The notes below the pieces were generated by a model that searched no databases, had not been told where the DNA came from, and worked only from the letters and a program-made list of their open reading frames with translations. The translations under genes and the position numbers were made by a program. From Woeseiaceae bacterium (GTDB lineage Bacteria > Pseudomonadota > Gammaproteobacteria > Steroidobacterales > Woeseiaceae), in NCBI GenBank assembly GCA_013138675.1, contig WTCH01000150.1, forward strand, positions 1 through 14,173: DNA of 14,173 nt, written 5' to 3'. Shown piece by piece: positions 7,113-13,049 of this stretch. Each line of letters begins with the position of its first letter. Position 1 is the first letter of the stretch.

Positions 7113-8241
7113 ATTCAATGCCGGATTTCACTCGAGCAACTGTTCGAGTCCGTGGGCGCTCGCGCTTTGGATCGATAGGCATGACCGGGTACAAGAGCGG
7201 CCAGTCTTCCCTGGGTGTATAGATGGCAGGGTCTTCCAGAATAGCTGGATCGGTGTAGGGCCAGGAAGCGGCGTTGACGGTCCCGTAGCCGACATCATTG
7301 GCAACGGCACCAGCGACGTCACCGCGTAGCATGAAGTTCAAGAACTTGTAAGCGTTTTCCTTGTGCGGCGCGTCGGCCGGGATATACAGACCATCCACCC
7401 ACAATCCCGACCCTTCTTTCGGCATGGTGTATCGAATATCGATATCCAGGCCAGCTTCCCGAGCACGTCTGACCGACGTTACGTAGTCGCCGGACCAGCT
7501 CATTGCGACACATACCTCTTTGTTCGGCATGTCCGACAGGTATTTGTCATTGCTGAAGTAGCGGATGTACGGCCTCACTTTTTTGAGTTGTGCCTCGGCG
7601 GCCGCAAGGTCATCGTCATCCACACCGTTCGGGTCGCGGCCGAGGTAGGCAAGCACCATCGGAATCAGGTCTGTCGGACCGTCGAGCCAGGTTACGCCGC
7701 AGTCGGCGAGTTTCGAGACCACTTCGGGATCGAATATGACGTCCGCGCTATCCATCGGATGATCGGGAAGGCGTTCGCGGACCATGTCGACATTCCAGGC
7801 GTAACCCGTCGACCCCCAATGGTAGGGGACGTTATAGCCACGAACGGCCGGATAGTTGTCAACTTGCGCGAACATGTCCGGGTCGATATTCGCCATATTG
7901 GGCAACTTCGACATATCGAGTTTCTCAAAGACGCCGATCGGCGCCAGGCGGGAGGCGTACTGGTTGCTGTTGACGACGACATCGTAACCGGTGTTGCCGG
8001 TAAGGAGTTTTACGTCAACGACAGGTGATGAGTCATAGGTATCGTAGTTGACCTTGATGCCGGTTTCGGCCTCAAACTGGTCAATAACATCGAGCTCTAT
8101 GTAGTCAGCCCAGTTATAGATGTTGACGACATTGGCGTCGCTGCTTGCTGCCGTTTGGCCGCCGCACGCCGACATGCTCAGGACTACCAGGCTCGCCAGC
8201 ATCATTGTTATTGTTCTGCACATTGACCCCGATTTGACCAT
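7111..8241 (-). CDS. potF: polyamine-type ABC transporter substrate-binding lipoprotein, PotF/PotD-like
   Basis: A 376-residue extracytoplasmic binding protein. A basic-hydrophobic signal (about residues 7-25) ends in a lipobox MSAC with C26, so it is predicted to be lipid-anchored, unlike the soluble E. coli PotF. Alignment by eye to remembered PotF is good from YNWADYIELDVIDQFEAETG (residues 42-61) to the C-terminal RTRTVARVKSG. Aromatic and acidic pocket positions survive: W44, D46, Y47, W249 and D252 (MSWSGD), W281 and D283 (LWVDG), Y319. C181 and C244 match the PotF disulfide pair. One difference is that the PotF acidic 'APEE' segment reads GPTD (188-191). A cationic amine ligand is therefore likely, but not necessarily putrescine. 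The ATG at 8241 has a modest GGGG upstream; a second ATG at 8223 is also possible. It lies 19 bp after the acyl-CoA dehydrogenase gene and just ahead of the ATPase gene. Confidence 0.93.
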   Translation of the reverse strand: MVKSGSMCRTITMMLASLVVLSMSACGGQTAASSDANVVNIYNWADYIELDVIDQFEAETGIKVNYDTYDSSPVVDVKLLTGNTGYDVVVNSNQYASRLAPIGVFEKLDMSKLPNMANIDPDMFAQVDNYPAVRGYNVPYHWGSTGYAWNVDMVRERLPDHPMDSADVIFDPEVVSKLADCGVTWLDGPTDLIPMVLAYLGRDPNGVDDDDLAAAEAQLKKVRPYIRYFSNDKYLSDMPNKEVCVAMSWSGDYVTSVRRAREAGLDIDIRYTMPKEGSGLWVDGLYIPADAPHKENAYKFLNFMLRGDVAGAVANDVGYGTVNAASWPYTDPAILEDPAIYTPREDWPLLYPVMPIDPKRERPRTRTVARVKSGIE

Positions 8242-8260
8242 CCATCGGGCCCCGTGACAA

Positions 8261-9421
8261 TTACATGTCCGTAAGTCCCCGTTTTATAAGGCATCGGGCG
8301 ATGATTATGCGCTGGATTTCGCTGGTTCCTTCCCAGATCCGGTCGACTCGCAGCTCACGGAAAAAGCGTTCGGCGACATTCTCGCGCATGTAGCCGCGGC
8401 CACCAAAGATCTGCACGGCTCGATCGGCAACGCGATTGGCCATTTCGGATACATACAGCTTAACCATCGAACAACGGCTGTGCTGGACCTTCAGATCAAC
8501 TCCGCGATCGATAGCACGTGCTGCGTCGTAGGTCATGAGTTGCGATGCATAAAGCTCGGTTACGCTGTCAGCAAGCATGAACTGAATTGCCTGTTTCTCG
8601 GTCAGCGGCAGTCCGTCGACGGTGCGGCCGTTCGCAAATTCAAATGCATCCTCGATAAGTCGAGCAGCGGCGCCGCAGCTGCGTGCACCGATCATCAGGC
8701 GCTCGTGGCGGAACCAACTGTGTGTATACGACATCCCATCCCCGGGCTTGCCCACTCTTTGTGCGGCGGCCACACGAACATCGCTAAACCGGTAGGTTGG
8801 GTGATGGGCAGCAAAGGTGTGTGTGAATTTCGGTGTGTCGGTAATCTCGATGCCATCGGTGCCAACGTCAACGAGGAACAGGGCTTTGTCGTCTTCGCCA
8901 GGTAGCTTGGCCTGGAACCAGAAAAAATCGGCAAGGTTGCCGCTCGTGACGTACCACTTCTCGCCATTGAGAATGTAGTCGTCACCGTCTTTCGTCGCCG
9001 TTGCTTCGAGACCGGAGATATCCGAGCCTGGCCCGGACTCGGTAATGGCGTAACAGTCTTTCTTCTCACCGCGCATCATCGGCAGGATGTACTTCTCGAT
9101 CTGCTCTTCGTTGCAAGCCTCGAACATCCACGTTTGTGGCTCTGAAAAACACCAGGAGAGGGCATTGGTAACACGACCGAGTTGCTCCCAGACTGCGACC
9201 TGTTCTTCGAGTGAGAGCTCGAGGCCGCCATAGGCCTTGGGTACATCGATCGCAGGGAAACCGAGTTCGATAGCACGGTTTTTGTTTCGTTTTGTGATTT
9301 CGGCCGGTAGCACGCCGTCGTTAAGTTCGGCTTCAACCTCGTGCGGATGCAAATACTCATCTGCATACTCGCGTGCAATCTTTTGCCAATGGTTTGCGCT
9401 ATCGCTAAGTTCGATTTTCAA
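8261..9421 (-). CDS. acyl-CoA dehydrogenase
   Basis: A 386-residue FAD enzyme of normal family length that would introduce an alpha-beta double bond into an acyl-CoA. The first family signature is AITESGPGSDISG (125-137). The second, QIFGGRGYMRENVAERFFRE, is at 337-356. The catalytic base is expected at E364 in WEGTSEIQR, the position used by short- and medium-chain enzymes. The C-terminus is complete. The start is inferred: the frame stays open back to 9535, but that would overlap the TetR gene by over 100 bp. A TTG at 9421, 5 bp past the TetR stop with GGA 8 nt upstream, gives a standard N-terminus (MKIELSDSANHW). Lying between the regulator and the transporter, it should share their expression. 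Its substrate may be a CoA ester formed from the imported compound; no CoA ligase or CoA transferase is visible in the window. Confidence 0.92.
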   Translation of the reverse strand: MKIELSDSANHWQKIAREYADEYLHPHEVEAELNDGVLPAEITKRNKNRAIELGFPAIDVPKAYGGLELSLEEQVAVWEQLGRVTNALSWCFSEPQTWMFEACNEEQIEKYILPMMRGEKKDCYAITESGPGSDISGLEATATKDGDDYILNGEKWYVTSGNLADFFWFQAKLPGEDDKALFLVDVGTDGIEITDTPKFTHTFAAHHPTYRFSDVRVAAAQRVGKPGDGMSYTHSWFRHERLMIGARSCGAAARLIEDAFEFANGRTVDGLPLTEKQAIQFMLADSVTELYASQLMTYDAARAIDRGVDLKVQHSRCSMVKLYVSEMANRVADRAVQIFGGRGYMRENVAERFFRELRVDRIWEGTSEIQRIIIARCLIKRGLTDM

Positions 9422-9426
9422 AATGC

Positions 9427-10062
9427 TTATCCGTTTGAGTAGTGTTTGGGAAATACGTTGGTCAGGTAGCTCATCACAGCTTCCATCGCTTTGTGCCGGT
9501 CCCAGCCCTGTGGGCTGATCAGGCAGGACAGCCACAGGCCGTTGGTCATCGACGTCAATGCCTCTGCAGCAGCTGCGGCGTCAATATTCTCGTACGCACC
9601 GTCCTCGATAAGATCCGCGCAGAGCCGCTCGACCACGCTGTCGTAATAGTTATCGTACTCGTCGCAAATGCGCCTGTAGGTTGGTCGCGATTTGACCTCA
9701 CCCCAGAACGCGAACCAGATAGCTAGCTTCTGGCGGTCGCAGATGGATGGACGCAAGTCTGATTCCATCAGTGCAAGCAGGCTGTCAGCAGGGCGAGGGC
9801 CTGATTTCTCCAGCGTCTTGTCGAAGTTTTCGCGGTACTCGCCGGCGAGCGCACGTAGTGTTTCGGTCAGCAGGTTGTCCTTGCTCTCGAAATGCAGATT
9901 GACGATGCCTTGCGACAGGCCGGCTTCCTTTGCGACGTCTCCGAGTGTCGTACTGCCCATGCCTTTGCGGGCGATGCACTTCATCGTCGCCTCAATTAGC
10001 TGCCGGCGGCGCGCCTCGCGCGAGGCCGTACGACGGGGCTTTGCTGTAGCAGTGGTAGCCAT
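9427..10062 (-). CDS. TetR family transcriptional regulator, BetI-like
   Basis: A 211-residue regulator from the ATG at 10062. An N-terminal DNA-binding domain with a helix-turn-helix at about residues 38-60 (TTLGDVAKEAGLSQGIVNLHF) is preceded by a basic tail (RREARRR-like). The C-terminal ligand domain resembles BetI: RRQLIEATMKC, AIWFAFWGEVKSRPTYRRI and TNGLWLSCLISPQGWD follow the BetI pattern. BetI represses choline-to-glycine-betaine genes, so a quaternary-amine or related ligand is plausible, but this subgroup also covers regulators with other ligands. An upstream in-frame ATG at 10101 would add 13 residues but lies inside the likely operator, so I prefer 10062; neither start has a good ribosome binding site. 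It is the first gene of the six-gene minus-strand unit and divergent from the aminotransferase. It probably represses both directions, itself included. Confidence 0.9.
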   Translation of the reverse strand: MATTATAKPRRTASREARRRQLIEATMKCIARKGMGSTTLGDVAKEAGLSQGIVNLHFESKDNLLTETLRALAGEYRENFDKTLEKSGPRPADSLLALMESDLRPSICDRQKLAIWFAFWGEVKSRPTYRRICDEYDNYYDSVVERLCADLIEDGAYENIDAAAAAEALTSMTNGLWLSCLISPQGWDRHKAMEAVMSYLTNVFPKHYSNG

Positions 10063-10072
10063 AGGGGTGGCG

Positions 10073-10085
10073 ATTATGGCATAAT
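10073..10085. promoter_or_regulatory. symmetric -10-like element
   Basis: ATTATG-G-CATAAT is a perfect 6-bp inverted repeat around one base. Each strand therefore shows CATAAT, one base from the sigma-70 consensus TATAAT. It could serve divergent promoters, although I find no convincing -35 box at 16-18 bp on either strand. It may also be a chance symmetry or part of the operator region. Confidence 0.3.
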
Positions 10086-10086
10086 T

Positions 10087-10104
10087 TGAATGAATACTCA
10101 TTCA
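10087..10104. promoter_or_regulatory. probable TetR operator palindrome
   Basis: TGAATGA-ATAC-TCATTCA is an inverted repeat with perfect 7-bp arms and a 4-bp centre, a size and shape typical of TetR-family operators. It lies 24 bp from the TetR ATG at 10062 and 18 bp from the aminotransferase ATG at 10123, so a bound dimer could block both promoters. Alternative upstream ATGs for both genes (10101 and 10090) fall inside the palindrome, which supports using the downstream starts. That the adjacent BetI-like protein binds here is inference. Confidence 0.65.
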
Positions 10105-10122
10105 TTTCCCTACTGGTATCCC

Positions 10123-11436
10123 ATGCGATCTCTGGCGAAGTCCAACAAGCACTTCGAACGGGCGGTAAAAAAGCTGCCACTCGGCGTGTCATCAAATTTT
10201 CGCTATTGGGGCGACGAGCAGACGATCTATGTCGATCATGGAAAGGGCGGGCGCGTCTGGGACATCGACGGCAACGAGTACATCGACTACCGCCTGGCCT
10301 ATGGCCCGATCATCCTTGGGTATGCCGACGAGCGTGTTGACGAGGCGGCCCGCAAGGGCATGGAAGTGGGGGGTGTTTTTGCGCTGTCAACAGAACTCGA
10401 ATACGAGGTCGCCAGTCGCATCAGCAAGATGGTGCCGGCCGCAGAGCTTGTACGGTTTTCAAACTCTGGTACCGAGGCGGTTATGGCAGCGCTGCGCGTT
10501 GCGCGCGCGCATACCGGCAAGGACGGTCATATGGCCATCGAGGGTGGCTACCACGGCATCTTTACCGAGATCCTCTGGGAGTCGGAGATAGAGGATTGGG
10601 ACCAGAAGGGCCAGCCTGAAATCGCACCTTACAGTGATGGTGTTCCGGCAGTCACGAAGCAGCTATACCACCCGGTCCCACTGAACGATGCGAACTATGC
10701 AGAAGACGTTCTGAAAGAGCATCACAATGACATCGGTGCGTTCCTGATCGAGCCAATCATGGGCAACTGCTGCAGCATCACGGCCGAGAAACAGTACCTG
10801 CACGATATTCGCGAGTTGTGTGACCGCTATAATGTCGTGCTGATCGTGGACGAGGTCAAAACGGGTTTCCGTGTCGCGAGGGGTGGCGTGCAGGAGTTGT
10901 TCGATTTCAAGGCAGACTTGTGCACCTTCGCAAAGGCTATTGCGAACGGTTACCCGATGTCGATTCTGGCCGGGCGCGAGGATATCATGAGGCACATTGG
11001 TAATGGCGTCGTACACGGCGGAACATTTACCGGGCATTCGGTTTCGCTCGCAGCGGCCGCCAAGACGCTTGAGATTCTCGATGAGACTGACGCTCTGGCA
11101 TCGATTCGCGACTATGGCCTGTCGCTGCAGAAAGGGTTGAGTCGAATATTGGGTGAGAGAGACATTGTCCACAGTTTCACCGGTGCTCCGGCGTTGATGG
11201 GTCTGTTCTTTGCCGAGCAGCCTCCCAGTAATTATCGCGAGTGGCTTAATTCGAACTACGAGTTCTACGATACACTTGCGCCTTACCTGCATGACGAGGG
11301 TATTCTCGTCGAGCCGGATTCGAGAGAGCCCTGGTTCCTCTGCGAAGCACACACGGACAATTGCCTGGACGATACGCTCGAGAAATTCGAGCGTGCTGTG
11401 GATATCACCATTCAAGAACTGAGTAATGCTGCATGA
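10123..11436 (+). CDS. class III PLP-dependent aminotransferase (glutamate-1-semialdehyde aminomutase-like)
   Basis: A 437-residue fold-type I aminotransferase. Visible motifs include NSGTEAVMAALRVARAHTG (114-132) for phosphate binding, GGYHG (141-145), IVDEVKTGFR with D243 holding the pyridine nitrogen, the PLP lysine K271 in FAKAIANGYP, and GTFTGHS (300-306). The overall pattern, including the short linker to NSGTEA, is closest to glutamate-1-semialdehyde 2,1-aminomutases. Its setting next to amine-oxidising FAD enzymes and a polyamine-type importer argues for a catabolic transaminase or aminomutase rather than haem synthesis. Likely substrates are an omega-amino or beta-amino compound, which is inference. 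The ATG at 10123 is preferred over the ATG at 10090, which sits inside the operator palindrome. The stop overlaps the next gene's start by 4 bp (ATGA), so it is the first gene of a coupled operon. Confidence 0.9.
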   Translation: MRSLAKSNKHFERAVKKLPLGVSSNFRYWGDEQTIYVDHGKGGRVWDIDGNEYIDYRLAYGPIILGYADERVDEAARKGMEVGGVFALSTELEYEVASRISKMVPAAELVRFSNSGTEAVMAALRVARAHTGKDGHMAIEGGYHGIFTEILWESEIEDWDQKGQPEIAPYSDGVPAVTKQLYHPVPLNDANYAEDVLKEHHNDIGAFLIEPIMGNCCSITAEKQYLHDIRELCDRYNVVLIVDEVKTGFRVARGGVQELFDFKADLCTFAKAIANGYPMSILAGREDIMRHIGNGVVHGGTFTGHSVSLAAAAKTLEILDETDALASIRDYGLSLQKGLSRILGERDIVHSFTGAPALMGLFFAEQPPSNYREWLNSNYEFYDTLAPYLHDEGILVEPDSREPWFLCEAHTDNCLDDTLEKFERAVDITIQELSNAA

Positions 11437-13049
11437 AAACCTATGACGCAATCGTCGTTGGCGCCGGCCACAACGGCCTGACCAACGCCGCTTTCCTCGC
11501 AAAAGCAGGGCTCGATGTCATTTGTGTCGAGAAGAACGACTACATCGGCGGTGCCACCGTCAGCCGTAATCTTTTCAAGGACTGGAAGTATTCAAACTGC
11601 TCCTACGTGTGCAGCTTGTTGCGTCCGGAGATATACCGCTCGCTGGAATTGCACAAGCACGGCCTGCAGGTCACGCCGTACGGTGGCTCATCGACGTTAA
11701 TGCAAAACGGTGACTACTACGGCGACTATCACGACCCGGAGGCTTCCTACCGCGAGAAGGCCCGGTTCTCGGTTGCCGACGCCGATGCTTACGAGAGGTA
11801 CTCGTCGGACACGATGCGCCAATGTCGCCTTATTCGTGATTTTCTTCTGACCACGCCTCCTGACCCTTCATCGTTCAGACCGAAGGACATAAAGGAATTC
11901 GTCAATATCGGCAATAAGTTCCTCGAGATGGGTGAGGAACGCATGTACGAGACGATTCGTTTCTGGACGATGAGTGTCGCCGAGTATCTCGATGAATATT
12001 TCGAAACGGACGTCATCAAGACGGCAATGTCGGCAAGCGGCATCATCGGTACCGCACTCGGAATTCACTCACCAGGAACGGCATATGTTCTGCTGCACCA
12101 CTACATGGGCGATGTTGACGGCAATGTAGGCAGCTGGGGGTATGCACGCGGCGGTATGGGCAGTGTGGCCAATGCGATCGCCGGTGCGTTACAGGCTCTT
12201 GGTGGCGAACTGCGGACTGACGCAGGTGTCGACAAGATCATCGTCAAGAACGGCAAGGCTGTCGGCGTTGCCCTCGAAAACGGCGAAGAAATCAACGGCC
12301 GTATCGTCGTTTCGGCGATGGACGTCAAGCGAACATTCCTGAGCTGCATGGACAAGTCGGATTTACCCGAGGCGTTCCACAACCGTGTCGAAAACTTCAA
12401 GATTCGCGGATCGTCGGGCAAGGTCAACATTGCCCTCGACGGCTTGCCGACCTTCCCGGCGTTTCCGGAAGGTAGCGACCTTTATCACGGCGACATACAC
12501 TTCACCGACTCGATGGAGCGCATGGAACGGGCCTACGACGACTGGAAGGCGGGAACCTGGTCAAAAGATCCGTACGTCGATATGGTCATCCCGACGACCA
12601 TCGACCCGACGATGGCGCCACCGGGCAAGCACTTCATGAGCTGCTTCATCCAGTATTGCCCGTACGAAATAGAGGGCCGTGATTGGACTAGTGACGAGAA
12701 AGAGCAGTTCGCACAGACAGTCATAAACCAGATTGCGGACTACAGCCCGGACTTCAAAGACCTGATCCTGCACTACGAAGTGCGCACGCCAGCGACGATC
12801 GAGGAAGAGATCGGCATCACCGAAGGCAATATCTTCCACGGTGAGCTGACGATGGACCAGATTCTGTTCAACAGGCCGGTACCCGGTTACGCGCAATATC
12901 GTAGCCCGGTCGGCGGCCTCTACATGTGCGGCTCGAGCACGCACCCGGGCGGTGGTGTCATGTCCGCTCCTGGTGCAAACGCGGCGCGGGAGATTCTCGC
13001 GGACCTCAAACGACCCAACACTGTTCCGGAGAACTTCGGCGATGACTGA
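11433..13049 (+). CDS. FAD-dependent oxidoreductase, PYROXD2/phytoene-desaturase-like (first of pair)
   Basis: A 538-residue flavoprotein. The N-terminal dinucleotide-binding fold has GAGHNG (10-15), acidic E33 at the end of the second strand, and the GG motif IGGA (38-41). A large substrate domain follows. At about 494-520 the C-terminal FAD motif reads GGLYMCGSSTHPGGG then MSAPGANAAREI, typical of the CrtI/PYROXD2 group. From family knowledge, relatives include phytoene desaturases, amine oxidases and the poorly understood PYROXD2. With no carotenoid genes nearby and an aminotransferase upstream, oxidation or desaturation of an amine-derived substrate is more likely; this is inference. The ATG overlaps the aminotransferase stop (ATGA) and its own stop overlaps the next gene's start by 8 bp. 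The first 40 residues could resemble a weak hydrophobic segment, but this is the Rossmann strand, not a signal peptide. Confidence 0.9.
   Translation: MKTYDAIVVGAGHNGLTNAAFLAKAGLDVICVEKNDYIGGATVSRNLFKDWKYSNCSYVCSLLRPEIYRSLELHKHGLQVTPYGGSSTLMQNGDYYGDYHDPEASYREKARFSVADADAYERYSSDTMRQCRLIRDFLLTTPPDPSSFRPKDIKEFVNIGNKFLEMGEERMYETIRFWTMSVAEYLDEYFETDVIKTAMSASGIIGTALGIHSPGTAYVLLHHYMGDVDGNVGSWGYARGGMGSVANAIAGALQALGGELRTDAGVDKIIVKNGKAVGVALENGEEINGRIVVSAMDVKRTFLSCMDKSDLPEAFHNRVENFKIRGSSGKVNIALDGLPTFPAFPEGSDLYHGDIHFTDSMERMERAYDDWKAGTWSKDPYVDMVIPTTIDPTMAPPGKHFMSCFIQYCPYEIEGRDWTSDEKEQFAQTVINQIADYSPDFKDLILHYEVRTPATIEEEIGITEGNIFHGELTMDQILFNRPVPGYAQYRSPVGGLYMCGSSTHPGGGVMSAPGANAAREILADLKRPNTVPENFGDD

Larger units (their letters stand above)
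10063..10122. promoter_or_regulatory. divergent control region between TetR regulator and aminotransferase operons
   Basis: This 60-bp gap separates the two divergent operons and is AT-richer than the surrounding genes. It holds an 18-bp TetR-type palindrome and a smaller symmetric AT-rich element that could serve as -10 boxes in both directions. No good Shine-Dalgarno sequence precedes either assigned start. Confidence 0.6.

Noticed and set aside
6120..7178. Plus-strand open frame of 352 codons
   Set aside because: It lies wholly opposite the ATPase gene, whose Walker A, signature and Walker B motifs are intact. The antisense product shows no recognisable family and is a by-product of GC-rich codon use.
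9422..9535. Longer N-terminus for the acyl-CoA dehydrogenase
   Set aside because: The extra 38 residues overlap the TetR coding region, have no family similarity and would make the enzyme longer than usual. The TTG at 9421 gives a standard length.
10123..11436. Assignment as hemL of haem biosynthesis
   Set aside because: The similarity is real, but the operon partners and TetR control suggest a catabolic relative, so no hemL symbol is given.
10663..11502. Minus-strand open frame of 279 codons
   Set aside because: It is antisense to the aminotransferase, which has all PLP motifs. The translated product has no domain I recognise and lacks a plausible promoter or neighbour.
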